A stretch of DNA of 37,319 nt from Porphyromonadaceae bacterium (GCA_030528445.1 JAUMYV010000014.1:1-37319), one strand, 5' to 3'; counted from the first letter of the stretch, positions 22,786 through 30,309 are shown. Notes: a model not told the origin generated them from the sequence alone. Numbers and translations: made by a program.

Positions 22786-23650
22786 GGCGTAGCTTCATGA
22801 TTTCGGTGTATACTCGTCTCAAACCTCCTGCCTTGCGTGCCAGCTGCTTGGCGTCCACCCCTTCGGGCGTATTGGCCTGAGCCACTTGTATGGCTTCGGA
22901 GATTAAGAATGCCTTAAGGTCTTTGCCATTATCGGGCGTTACTCGGCTGTACTTACTGCCGTAGCGACTGAATATCTCGGCATAGCCTACCTTGGCGCAA
23001 TCTATTGAGCGATCTATCTTGGCCTTAAGCCCGTCCGCCCCCATCATGTACCACCCGCAATGATGCTCGGTAGCATTCCAGAGGGCTTTGAGTTCCAAAA
23101 ATGCCTCATACTGCAGGTCTCCTGCCTCATCGAGAATGATGAGCGGACGATCAACCGACTGCAGATAGTAGACCAAATCAGCATACACATCGTGGTAAGT
23201 CCCCTGCATCCCGACCCCGAACTCTTGGGCAATTCGGCGCACGAGCTTGCGCTTGGTCTTGACTTGACTACAATCTATGTAGGCCACATGACGATGGCTC
23301 TTGGCATAGATTCTAGCTGTGAAGGTCTTACCGATATTAGGGATGTCGCATAGGATTACAGATAGAGCACCCTCTTGGCAGGCTCTTAGCTGACCTGTGA
23401 TATACAGATATGCCTCGGTTTCCACTGCCAGCCACTCAGCCTCTGGACGTAGGGCAACCCCTAGGCGACGGGCTATTCCGAGCCACATCGCCTCGCCAAG
23501 CTGTCGATCGGTATTGCCTTTTTTGATGTTGCTGTACACACTAGCGGTAATGCCGAGTGCGATGGCGTGTTTGGCATCGGAGGGGTAATTGTCTCGGTCT
23601 GCCTTCACAGCATCAATGATGCGTGTCTTAGTTTCATTGTTTAGTTCCAT
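22772..23650 (-). CDS. MuB-like transposition ATPase
   Basis: The 292-residue product lies downstream of the transposase, as B does in Mu. An N-terminal helical region (~1-80, including ALGITASVYSNIKKGNTDRQ, a helix-turn-helix) precedes the AAA+ core. The Walker A region reads CDIPNIGKTFTA at about 101-112 (the usual first Gly is replaced), and Walker B is PLIILDEAGD near 169-178. A C-terminal part (DAKQLARKAGGLRRVYTEIM) corresponds to the lid. MuB coats target DNA, activates MuA and gives target immunity. It differs from classical AAA+ ATPases only in the P-loop residue. It precedes the second ATPase with a 14-base overlap. Confidence 0.85.
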   Translation of the reverse strand: MELNNETKTRIIDAVKADRDNYPSDAKHAIALGITASVYSNIKKGNTDRQLGEAMWLGIARRLGVALRPEAEWLAVETEAYLYITGQLRACQEGALSVILCDIPNIGKTFTARIYAKSHRHVAYIDCSQVKTKRKLVRRIAQEFGVGMQGTYHDVYADLVYYLQSVDRPLIILDEAGDLQYEAFLELKALWNATEHHCGWYMMGADGLKAKIDRSIDCAKVGYAEIFSRYGSKYSRVTPDNGKDLKAFLISEAIQVAQANTPEGVDAKQLARKAGGLRRVYTEIMKLRHAGA

Positions 23651-23682
23651 TATACTATCGTTTTAATCTTGTTTGAATACCA

Positions 23683-25803
23683 TTATATATCTGCTGCTCC
23701 TCGGGCAGCTGCTCCTTGTCTGTGTTGTATCATCCTCTGATAGGTGTCCTCGTCAATCTCCTCAACCAAGTCGCCCTCTAGAGGCATAGCCACTACCCTT
23801 ATAGGCTTACGCTCGATTTGCTCTGCCTTGTCCTGCGCAATACGCATGATCGGGTCTGCCGTACGTTCCTTGACAATGCGATCCCACTCAGCGATACGTT
23901 TGCTCTGAACGAGGAATGCTTCTGCATCTGCCTCTGTACGCTCGAGGGCTGACACTTGGTGCTTGACAACTCGCTTGCAGATGTCTATCAGCCGATCATC
24001 CTGCCACAGATACGCCTCTGGGGCATCGCCCTCGGTTTGCTCCCACCACGTGGCGGTTAGCTTGGCATTTCTCCCACTGAGCTTATCTAGCACTGTGGCA
24101 CTACTGATCGTATACTTATCGCCATTGATCTGTAGAATCTCTCTATTGATGCTGGTATGGGTACGACCTCCCAGCCAGCGGGAGAGCTGGCAGACATCGA
24201 TAGGCTGTATATCGCTATGGACGCACTGTAGTAGCACCTCGAGGCGTGTAAGTCCAGGGTAGAGCTTCTGATTGGGATGAAGTGCGTTGTTGTACCGAGA
24301 AAAAACCTCCTCCTCGTAGACCCGACACGCCACATCAAAGTCCCATACCCCCTGCTTATAGTTATTGTTCTCCTCGTCGTTGACCTTTTGGTTCGAGGTC
24401 TTATTGCTCCTGAGCTTAGCATAGTGTCGGCCGACATCCTCAAAGGCATACTTCTCATACCCCAGCTTGACCTCTTGGTGGTAGCGTTCGGCATATTTTT
24501 CTTGTGAGTTCTCCGCCCCTGCCCAGCGCACCTCTCGGAAGAGTGCACCATCTGCCATCATACCATCCTTGTATAAGCTTACTAGGTGGTTCTCCACCTG
24601 AGCTTCATAGGGTGCGCCTAGACCCCACTCTAGGAGGTTGCGGTACATCGAGCGCAGACAGCATTCGAAGATGTCACGCTCCTTGCCCCCCGACCATGCC
24701 CAGCCGATGATCGCCTCGCTTGCCACATCATAGGCGATGTAGCACTTTAGGGAAGTCGTGACACGCTCTCGTATCGTCTCAATCTTGCCACGCACCATCT
24801 TCCTTCGCTCCTTGTACCACACGACTTTGGCACTAAAATCCTTGTCGTCAAGTGATACCATCGATAGGCTATACTTGGGCTTGGTGCGCAGCTGATAGGG
24901 GCGGACTTGGGTATTGTAGTCGTGGCGTGAGTCGTGGCGTTTGCTGCTGACTGCTCGGTTAATGACCTTGCCCAGCACATCGCCCACCGTCTTCTCGCTT
25001 AGGTCGGGATAGCGACTGGGATCGTATAGCTCGCCCGTCGCAAGATTAACGATCTGCACCTCCCCTCTCAGGAACTCGTTGTACCATTCCCATACCTTTT
25101 TACCTGTTGGGCGATGAGGATCAGCCTCAAGTTGCATCAGTAGCTGCTCGGTCTCTAGGCTCACTTTTAGGGTATTGACATTGCCGAATTTCTTACTGAT
25201 GAGGGCATCATATCCGCCCTGCTCCCAACGTTTCACCCACAGAGCGAATCGACTAGGTGTCAGCCCGAGTGTATGTCCGTAGATCTCTTTGTAGTAGGAG
25301 ATTGCATCGCTCATCTCACCCCAGCTGACTTTCTTGCCACTGCGTACCCTACGATATATTGTGGTGTCTTGTTTGAGCCTGATGATCGACTGGATAACCG
25401 ACGCATTGGTGGCATACTCCTCCGCAAGAGATATGATGCGCTCATTGCTGAGGCTCTGATTGAGCTGTGTCAATCGCTTGATATAGTAGGCACGTGCAGC
25501 ATGGTCGTATTGGTATGCACCCGAAAACACCTTGCTCAGATAAGCCCCCTCAGAATCTGCATCAGGGTACTTAGCACGTACTCGAGCCTTCAAATCCTCG
25601 GGTAGACTATTCATATCAATAAGAGCTGGACACCCCCGTCCACCACCTCGACGAACAACATTGAGCTTGCCACGAAGTATCATCTTTTTGTAGTTGCTAT
25701 AGGTAACTATAGGAGCTAATGCATCAGACCGATCAGACACAGTACGGTCGTCCCGAGTCAGCTCATCGGCGGAGATGCACCAGTATTTACCGTACCATTC
25801 CAT
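23683..25803 (-). CDS. MuA-like DDE transposase
   Basis: The 706-residue product matches MuA in size and order. Residues ~1-120 form an end/enhancer-binding winged-helix region; a further helix-turn-helix part spans ~120-250. The catalytic RNase-H-like core runs from about 310 to 470. The first acidic position is in MVSLDDKDF (Asp319/320), and the third in AENSQEKYAERYH (Glu431/Glu435 region). At the second position the sequence reads EAQVENHLVS (Glu404), where MuA has Asp. The ~570-706 tail would contact MuB. It cleaves and joins the phage ends at 27758 and at the unseen left end. It follows the Ner-like gene by four bases. Confidence 0.92.
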   Translation of the reverse strand: MEWYGKYWCISADELTRDDRTVSDRSDALAPIVTYSNYKKMILRGKLNVVRRGGGRGCPALIDMNSLPEDLKARVRAKYPDADSEGAYLSKVFSGAYQYDHAARAYYIKRLTQLNQSLSNERIISLAEEYATNASVIQSIIRLKQDTTIYRRVRSGKKVSWGEMSDAISYYKEIYGHTLGLTPSRFALWVKRWEQGGYDALISKKFGNVNTLKVSLETEQLLMQLEADPHRPTGKKVWEWYNEFLRGEVQIVNLATGELYDPSRYPDLSEKTVGDVLGKVINRAVSSKRHDSRHDYNTQVRPYQLRTKPKYSLSMVSLDDKDFSAKVVWYKERRKMVRGKIETIRERVTTSLKCYIAYDVASEAIIGWAWSGGKERDIFECCLRSMYRNLLEWGLGAPYEAQVENHLVSLYKDGMMADGALFREVRWAGAENSQEKYAERYHQEVKLGYEKYAFEDVGRHYAKLRSNKTSNQKVNDEENNNYKQGVWDFDVACRVYEEEVFSRYNNALHPNQKLYPGLTRLEVLLQCVHSDIQPIDVCQLSRWLGGRTHTSINREILQINGDKYTISSATVLDKLSGRNAKLTATWWEQTEGDAPEAYLWQDDRLIDICKRVVKHQVSALERTEADAEAFLVQSKRIAEWDRIVKERTADPIMRIAQDKAEQIERKPIRVVAMPLEGDLVEEIDEDTYQRMIQHRQGAAARGAADI

Positions 25804-25807
25804 ATAC

Positions 25808-26182
25808 TTATAGATTTGTTGCTAAGTGCTGGGCTATATCTAGGTACAATCTCTTACAGCCACGGAAGACTGCGATCTCTTCTTGGTTTAGCTCCACTCG
25901 TATCTGCCCAAGAGCCTTGTCCCAAAATACGACAGCTCCATTATCAAAAGTCTGAATCATGTTGCCGTTGTAATCAAATTCGGTATTAGGGTCAGGCTGA
26001 AGGATCCACTCTTTAGCACCATACGAGATGGCTAACTCCCTTGCTCTACAAGCTAGTTCCCCATTCATCTTGTATTGAAAGGCCTTGGATAGTCCAACTT
26101 GGCTAATTCCAAGTTCGGCACGCACCCTTTTGCTTACCTCTGGGCTAGCTTTGATGTATTTCTTTTCTGTTTCCATATTCAT
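25808..26182 (-). CDS. Ner/Cro-like early regulator
   Basis: This 124-residue protein is the first gene of the leftward early operon, in the position of Mu ner. Residues ~15-55 (VSKRVRAELGISQVGLSKAFQYKM) look like a helix-turn-helix of the XRE/Cro type. The C-terminal half (FDYNGNMIQTFDNGAVVFWDKALG and RGCKRLYLDIAQHL) is not typical of Ner and is shared by Bacteroidota phage regulators. It may repress the early and repressor promoters after induction. A second ATG at 26176 (METEKKYIK) is an equally plausible start. The 5' leader of about 200 bases contains a GC-rich hairpin at 26279-26310. Confidence 0.75.
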   Translation of the reverse strand: MNMETEKKYIKASPEVSKRVRAELGISQVGLSKAFQYKMNGELACRARELAISYGAKEWILQPDPNTEFDYNGNMIQTFDNGAVVFWDKALGQIRVELNQEEIAVFRGCKRLYLDIAQHLATNL

Positions 26183-26278
26183 TCCTATTTGCCTCCATTT
26201 GCCAATTTTCGCAGGATTGCCATAATTACCTGCTCTTTTGTTACCTTTGTCATATTCAATTACTATCGTTTTTTAGTC

Positions 26279-26310
26279 GCCCCCTAGGTTGTTGCTCCAG
26301 CCTCGGGGGC
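26279..26310 (+). terminator. GC-rich hairpin in the early leader
   Basis: GCCCCC (26279-26284) pairs with GGGGGC (26305-26310), with AGG/CCT below one mismatch and TTCTTGTT after it. It may act as an attenuator of early transcripts or a weak terminator for rightward transcription. Confidence 0.4.
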
Positions 26311-26330
26311 TTCTTGTTATATTCTCTTGC

Positions 26331-26352
26331 CTATTGTCGCACCGCCTATTGT
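26331..26352 (+). promoter_or_regulatory. Operator copies 1-2 (CTATTGT)
   Basis: CTATTGT occurs at 26331-26337 and 26346-26352, both preceded by GC, with a 15-bp pitch. They are downstream of the early promoter start in the leftward transcript direction and share the core of the stronger operator copies at 26398 and 26428. Confidence 0.5.
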
Positions 26353-26389
26353 TTATATATTTACATCGGTGTTTAACATTATCACACTG

Positions 26390-26422
26390 CAAAGATATAG
26401 ACTATTGTCTCAATTATCCAAA
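26390..26422 (-). promoter_or_regulatory. Leftward early promoter (Pe)
   Basis: The minus strand reads TTTG (26419-26422), a 21-bp spacer, then TATCTTTG (26390-26397), a perfect -7 box. Transcription would start near 26383 and produce a leader of about 200 bases before the Ner-like gene. Confidence 0.75.
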
Positions 26423-26440
26423 TAAAATAGACTATTGTTT
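26398..26440 (+). promoter_or_regulatory. Main repressor operators overlapping the early promoter
   Basis: TAGACTATTGTCT (26398-26410) lies between the -7 and -33 boxes of the early promoter, and TAGACTATTGTTT (26428-26440) just upstream of the -33 box, exactly 30 bp apart (three turns). AGAC-N4-GTCT in the first copy is palindromic. A bound repressor would block RNA polymerase directly. Confidence 0.65.
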
Positions 26441-26451
26441 CATTTTACCGT

Positions 26452-27144
26452 ATGAAGGCGATAAATAGACTTGTTCAATACCTTGATTTCAAGGGTATTA
26501 AAAACTCTCACTTGGAAAGTGCGATATCTCTATCCAATAGCTATATAAATACCCAAGTCAAAAGAGGGTCCGACATGGGAGAGGGAATACTGGTTAAGAT
26601 TTTAGACTATTGTAGGGATCTGAATCCAATGTGGCTATTGACGGGAGAGGGTGATATGATTAAGCAAGATAGTCCACAGATACAGCAGCTGCACCTTCCT
26701 AAAGCGATAGAGAAGATTCACGAGGAGCAAACGGTCAATCTCTATGACTTCGAAGCATCTGCAGGCTTGCGCACGCTATTTGACAATGGCAGAGCCAATG
26801 TCATTGATACGATTCGCATCCCCAATCTGCCCAAATGCGATGGGGCGATCCACATTGTCGGTGACTCCATGTACCCGATCCTCAAGTCTGGGGACATCGT
26901 GCTATACAAGGAGATCAATCTAGATATGCGCAATATCTACTGGGGTGAGACATATCTACTATCCTACTATGAGGACGATGAGGATGTCGCCGTAGTGATC
27001 AAGTATGTACAGCGATCTGAGGAGCCAGGTTGCGTCAAGCTCGTCTCTCACAACGCACATCATGCCCCTCGAGATATTGAGTTCTCTCGTGTTAATGCAA
27101 TGGCAATTGTCAAGGCCAGCATTCGTATCAACTCGATGTATTAA
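26452..27144 (+). CDS. LexA/S24-type prophage repressor
   Basis: The 230-residue product has an N-terminal helix-turn-helix (residues ~1-65, GIKNSHLESAISLSNSYINTQ) and a C-terminal S24 peptidase domain. The latter shows GDSMYPILKSGDIVLY (catalytic Ser in GDSMYP near residue 142) and a lysine in the VVIKYV segment. An Ala-Gly pair upstream (EASAGLRTL) would be the self-cleavage site, so induction by RecA-coated DNA is plausible. It is divergent from the early operon, as Mu c is. An additional operator core (TAGACTATTGT, 26603-26613) lies within its coding region and could autoregulate. The 600 bases downstream are non-coding. Confidence 0.9.
   Translation: MKAINRLVQYLDFKGIKNSHLESAISLSNSYINTQVKRGSDMGEGILVKILDYCRDLNPMWLLTGEGDMIKQDSPQIQQLHLPKAIEKIHEEQTVNLYDFEASAGLRTLFDNGRANVIDTIRIPNLPKCDGAIHIVGDSMYPILKSGDIVLYKEINLDMRNIYWGETYLLSYYEDDEDVAVVIKYVQRSEEPGCVKLVSHNAHHAPRDIEFSRVNAMAIVKASIRINSMY
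26603..26613 (+). promoter_or_regulatory. Operator core inside the repressor gene
   Basis: TAGACTATTGT repeats the 11-base core of both main operators within the repressor coding sequence. It may allow DNA looping or feedback control; chance is possible given the A/T-rich motif. Confidence 0.35.
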
Positions 27145-27292
27145 GCCTTTACAGTATACAATTACCTATAAAATAGAATATTAGGCCTTATTGCGAAGGG
27201 AATAATACCCCAACTATTTCAACAGAAAAGACCATTTTCGGGCAAAAAACAGACAAAACCCCCAAACCTACTAAATGATTTTTCCTAAAATC

Positions 27293-27365
27293 TGTAACCC
27301 CAAGTGTAACCCCAAAAGCAAACACAAGTGTAACTCCAAGCCATAACCCCAAGTGTAACCCCAAT
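27293..27365 (+). repeat. Tandem 12-bp repeats (TGTAACCCCAAG)
   Basis: Five clear units begin at 27293, 27305, 27329, 27342 and 27354, with one degenerate unit (27317-27328) between the second and third. Spacing is 12 bp except one extra base. Each contains TGTAAC, or CATAAC in one unit. The pattern is iteron-like and probably a protein-binding array. Confidence 0.7.
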
Positions 27366-27603
27366 GTCATTTATGGGCATTTTGCTGGCGTTAGCAACAT
27401 GTGCAGCGTGAGCCTTGCAGGGGCGTTATACGGCTATTCTGATGCCGTTATAATAGCATAGGCGGCCTGCAGACACTATCGCCCACAAACCGCCTAATTA
27501 CAGGGCTTCCACGCCCTTTTCCTGCCCTCCAAGGGGCTATTCTAGTACCATTCCTGGCCCGATGTAACAATTTAGGGGCAATCCGTTTCCGAACCACCCC
27601 TCG

Positions 27604-27636
27604 AATGTTACATCAATGTCACACTAATGTTACATT
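27604..27636 (+). repeat. Three tandem 11-bp repeats (AATGTTACATC type)
   Basis: AATGTTACATC, AATGTCACACT and AATGTTACATT lie head to tail. They contain TGTTAC, the complement of the GTAACA core present at 27563 and in the 12-bp array. Confidence 0.6.
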
Positions 27637-27758
27637 TTGTACGCTTCGTTTTTCCGCAACGTTCGTCGCTCGACCGCCCGACATCCTTGTGTTTATCGGG
27701 GTTTCACGTGTTTTCTACTAGTCTATCTATTTATACGCTTCGTTTTACCCCCCATACA
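27637..27758 (-). repeat. Predicted phage terminus with duplicated end motif
   Basis: TACGCTTCGTTTT occurs at 27640-27652 and 27734-27746, 94 bp apart, with matching flanking bases. On the minus strand it reads AAAACGAAGCGTA, resembling the core of MuA end-binding sites. The outer copy is 12 bases from a 5'-TGTATGGGGGG terminus at 27758, so the two would correspond to the L1 and L2 sites. The following five bases (27759-27763, TGGGC) would be the target duplication. Confidence 0.5.
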
Positions 27759-27825
27759 TGGGCTTTTGATGGCTCCTATACGGGCTATTAGGCAACTGAA
27801 TTGAGTTTGGCGGATGTTATTCACT

Positions 27826-27873
27826 GAAACACCTAAAAGGGGCTGCAGCAAAAACGAATTTTGCCACAGCCCC
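27826..27873 (-). repeat. Palindromic intergenic repeat, copy 1 (terminator-like)
   Basis: GGGGCTG (27839-27845) pairs with CAGCCCC (27867-27873), with an inner GCAAAA/TTTTGC stem and ACGAA loop. On the minus strand it follows the stop of the gene ending at 27881 and is followed by CTTTTAGGTG, so it can terminate that transcript. Related copies are at 36179 and 37111. Confidence 0.65.
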
Positions 27874-27880
27874 TTCAGCT

Positions 27881-28786
27881 CTACAACGAGAATGTATGCG
27901 AACCGATTAGATTGCCTCCCTCAAAGAGCATCAGGCGATACGTCCCAGGCTGTAGCGCCTCCTCTACATTCCAGTACATCACCACAGGGGTTTCTTCTCC
28001 ATTGTATTCTACTTCTCTACGCATGGAGAAGGGGATAGATTTCCCCTCAAATGAAAAGTTCCCTGTGCCAGACTTGAGCATCACCTCATCATTGGGCATC
28101 ACAAGCCGTGCGTAGAACGTCTTCATCCCCACCTCTGCTGTGATATTTTTAGCCACACGGAAACTGACCTGCAGAGTCTCTACACGGCCAATCTTTTTAG
28201 TCGTCTTGCCTTTCTTGTCGAGAGCAGCTACGTGTATCGCCGTGGCATCGAGCTTAGCAGCTAGAGTTACCTTATCGGCCAGTTCACTCCTCTGCGTAGC
28301 AAGCTGTCTCACCTCGCTGGTCGCTCTCTGGAAGTCTGCTTTTACCGCCTTGTTCTCTTCCCTTAGGCGCTGGTTGGCGGCGTGGAGTGAGTCGATCTGT
28401 ACAACGTAAGTCTTGAGCACCTTGCGTAGCGTACCCACCTCTCTGCTCAGCTGGGCAATACGTGTGGCATTCGTTGTCTTCACTTGGTTTAGCTCCTCCA
28501 GCAGTCTATCGACCTTGGCGCGCTCACTATTGAGTTGACGAATGAGCGAATCGTTGGTCAGATTAAATGAAGTCTCCCGCCCATTGAGCGTTAGCTTGTT
28601 GTATTGATGTTCATATTCATCCGAGAGGTTGTCCAGCTCCTCTTGCATGGCTTCTTTCTGTAGCTGTGCTAGCTCTTGCTTTTCGTGCTCAAATTGTTCG
28701 CGTTCTCGGTCAAGTATCAGCCAGAATCCACCGATTAGCGCCAGAATCACCACGGCTGCTCCTAGGACTACATATTTCACTTTCAT
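27881..28786 (-). CDS. Membrane-anchored coiled-coil protein of unknown function
   Basis: The start is set at 28786 (MKVKYVVLGAAVVILALIGGFWLIL), because the 25 codons upstream overlap the previous gene and lack a signal. The 301-residue product has one N-terminal transmembrane helix (residues ~4-25), then about 130 residues of coiled coil (REQFEHEKQELAQLQKEAMQ onward), and a C-terminal beta-rich domain from ~190 (LAAKLDATAIHVAAL, TLQVSFRVAKNITAE, TYRLMLFEGG). The bulk would be periplasmic. I recognise a conserved Bacteroidota layout but not a named family. It is the first host gene beside the prophage and shares direction with the DUF3256-like and kdsA genes. Confidence 0.75.
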   Translation of the reverse strand: MKVKYVVLGAAVVILALIGGFWLILDREREQFEHEKQELAQLQKEAMQEELDNLSDEYEHQYNKLTLNGRETSFNLTNDSLIRQLNSERAKVDRLLEELNQVKTTNATRIAQLSREVGTLRKVLKTYVVQIDSLHAANQRLREENKAVKADFQRATSEVRQLATQRSELADKVTLAAKLDATAIHVAALDKKGKTTKKIGRVETLQVSFRVAKNITAEVGMKTFYARLVMPNDEVMLKSGTGNFSFEGKSIPFSMRREVEYNGEETPVVMYWNVEEALQPGTYRLMLFEGGNLIGSHTFSL

Positions 28787-28806
28787 CTTGATTTCCTTTG
28801 AGTTTG

Positions 28807-29436
28807 CTAATCCTTTTGTTCTCCCACAGCGGGCTGCAATACCAACAAAGAGCCATTCCAACGATAGAGTAGCTGGGGACGTCTTTCAGCCGTGGACATC
28901 AGCATCTCATGCTCTCGGTCGCTCAAGGTCAGGGGGAGCACAGGCCTAATGCTGAGCAAATCTTTCTCTCCTTCGACCCAAGACATCTCTAAGTATAGGG
29001 GATAGAGCAGCTGCTCTAGACGCTGGTCAATATATTCTCCCGTTGCGCCCCATCTCTCCAGAATCAGTGAGCGTGTAGGCTCTTGGTCAAAGAGCTTGAG
29101 CTTAGATAATTTCTGCCAATTGGGCGAATAGCTGTGCAGGCTACTGTCCTTAATGGGCTTATCGACCGTCTCGATTACCAGGACGAGAGGCGTGCCATTG
29201 AGCAGGGGAAGTAGCTTAATAGAGAAGGAGCTGAGTTTACTGGTCTCGATGGTGTAGCTCTGTCTTTCTTTGAGAGAAGCACTATCCCGTTCTAGAGCTT
29301 GCAGAGCTTGCGAACGCTGGGTGTCAGTAATCAGCGGACAGGTCTTGATATAGCTAGAGAGTTGATCAGTCTGAGCCGAAGCGATGCTGCTCAATCCTAG
29401 AATCAGAAAAAACGATAGGATATGAAGTGTCTTCAT
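28807..29436 (-). CDS. Exported DUF3256-like protein
   Basis: The 209-residue product has a clear signal peptide (MKTLHILSFFLILGLSSIASA, with cleavage before Gln). The mature part contains SYIKTCPLITDTQRSQAL near its start and PLVLVIETVDKPIKDSSLHSYSPNW around residues 80-104, which matches my memory of DUF3256, a periplasmic family restricted to Bacteroidota. Its function is unknown. It lies ten bases downstream of kdsA and 20 bases upstream of the coiled-coil protein gene, so the three probably share a transcript. Confidence 0.7.
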   Translation of the reverse strand: MKTLHILSFFLILGLSSIASAQTDQLSSYIKTCPLITDTQRSQALQALERDSASLKERQSYTIETSKLSSFSIKLLPLLNGTPLVLVIETVDKPIKDSSLHSYSPNWQKLSKLKLFDQEPTRSLILERWGATGEYIDQRLEQLLYPLYLEMSWVEGEKDLLSIRPVLPLTLSDREHEMLMSTAERRPQLLYRWNGSLLVLQPAVGEQKD

Positions 29437-29445
29437 CTGACAACC

Positions 29446-30249
29446 TTAAATAATTGCTTGACGAAGGCGGACCAATCGCTCTAGGAGTCCTTCGAGCAGA
29501 TCCAAGCGGAGCATATTGGCTCCATCACTTTTGGCGATGGCTGGCTCTGGATGAGTCTCAATAAACAGCCCATCAGCCCCCACGGCAATAGCAGCCTTAG
29601 CGATTGTCTCGATAAGCTCGGGCTTGCCTCCTGTTACACCGCTTGACTGGTTCGGTCTCTGGAGTGAATGGGTAACGTCCATTACCGTAGGGAAGCCTGT
29701 AGCGCGCATCGCTGGGATATTGGTAAAGTCTACTACAAGGTCTGAGTAGCCAAAGCTGTTGCCTCGCTCGGTAAGAATCACTTGGTTATTGCCCATGTCG
29801 GTTACCTTACGTGCGGCATGCTCCATTCCCGAAGCTCCAAGGAATTGCCCTTTCTTGATATTGACCATTTTACCCGTGCGTGCAGCAGCGGCAATCAGAT
29901 CGGTCTGGCGGCACAAGAAAGCAGGGATCTGCAAAACGTCTACATACTCGGCAGCCATCTCTGCCTCTATGGTCTCATGGATATCCGTTACTACCGGGAT
30001 ATCGAAGGTCTCACGTACCTTGGCAAGTATTTTTAGCGCAGGCTCGTCGCCTATTCCAGTGAAGGAGTCGACGCGCGAGCGATTGGCTTTGCGGTAAGAG
30101 CCTTTGAAAATATAGGGGATACCGAGGCGTTCGGTAATACGTGCAATATGCTCTGCTATACGCAGTGCCATAGTTTCGTCTTCTATAGCGCAGGGACCTG
30201 CCATCAGGAAGAAATTGCTTCCTGTAGTTAGATCGTTGTACTTGATCAT
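29446..30249 (-). CDS. kdsA: 3-deoxy-D-manno-octulosonate 8-phosphate synthase
   Basis: KdsA condenses phosphoenolpyruvate with arabinose-5-phosphate to make Kdo-8-phosphate for the lipopolysaccharide inner core. I take the start at 30249 (MIKYNDLTTGSNFFLMAGPC), giving 267 residues; the ATG at 30309 lies upstream of the likely -7 box (30287-30294). Signature segments are MAGPCAIEDE (17-26), FKGSYRKANRSR, VDVLQIPAFLCRQTDL, NIKKGQFL, and the late DGLFIETHPEP and DGANM. The Cys in GPC marks the metal-dependent class (Aquifex type, Cys11), unlike E. coli, which has Asn. It leads a leftward operon with the DUF3256-like gene. Confidence 0.95.
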   Translation of the reverse strand: MIKYNDLTTGSNFFLMAGPCAIEDETMALRIAEHIARITERLGIPYIFKGSYRKANRSRVDSFTGIGDEPALKILAKVRETFDIPVVTDIHETIEAEMAAEYVDVLQIPAFLCRQTDLIAAAARTGKMVNIKKGQFLGASGMEHAARKVTDMGNNQVILTERGNSFGYSDLVVDFTNIPAMRATGFPTVMDVTHSLQRPNQSSGVTGGKPELIETIAKAAIAVGADGLFIETHPEPAIAKSDGANMLRLDLLEGLLERLVRLRQAII

Positions 30250-30286
30250 TTCCTTTAAGTCTTTAGATAATACAATCTTGTTTCCG

Positions 30287-30294
30287 CAAAGATA
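30287..30294 (-). promoter_or_regulatory. kdsA -7 promoter element
   Basis: The minus strand reads TATCTTTG. No convincing -33 TTTG is at the correct distance (30315-30318), so this is a partial match. It places transcription start downstream of the ATG at 30309 and supports the 30249 start. Confidence 0.5.
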
Positions 30295-30309
30295 ATTATT
30301 ATAGCTCAT

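Larger units (their letters stand above)
1..27758. mobile_element. Mu-type transposable siphovirus prophage (left end not in view)
   Basis: The segment carries a MuA-like DDE transposase, a MuB-like ATPase, a divergent S24 repressor, GemA, DUF3164 and DUF4494 early proteins, then Mu-style head genes (DUF1320, DUF935 portal, MuF, gpG) and a non-contractile tail set. The order repressor, Ner-like, A, B from the outer edge inward is that of phage Mu, so the right side here corresponds to Mu attL. The right boundary near 27758 is predicted from a 5'-TGTA terminus (minus strand) and duplicated end motifs. No matching terminus was found on the left, so the element either ends around 1-558 or continues beyond the window. 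All essential modules look intact. Confidence 0.85.
27145..27758. other. Non-coding phage end region
   Basis: About 610 bases without a credible gene lie between the repressor stop and the predicted phage terminus. The stretch contains two short tandem arrays (27293-27365 and 27604-27636), a duplicated end motif (27640 and 27734), and several GC hairpins (for example around 27421-27460, where TTATACGGC pairs with GCCGTTATAA, and the CCGCC-containing region at 27461-27496). This suits a transposase- or enhancer-binding end. Confidence 0.6.

Noticed and set aside
27293-27365. CRISPR array
   Set aside because: Units are 12 bp and adjacent without spacers, and no cas gene is in the window.
27188-27370. 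A 60-codon leftward hydrophobic frame
   Set aside because: Its hydrophobic repeats (LGVTLG) come from translating the 12-bp DNA repeats; no start context or neighbour supports a gene.
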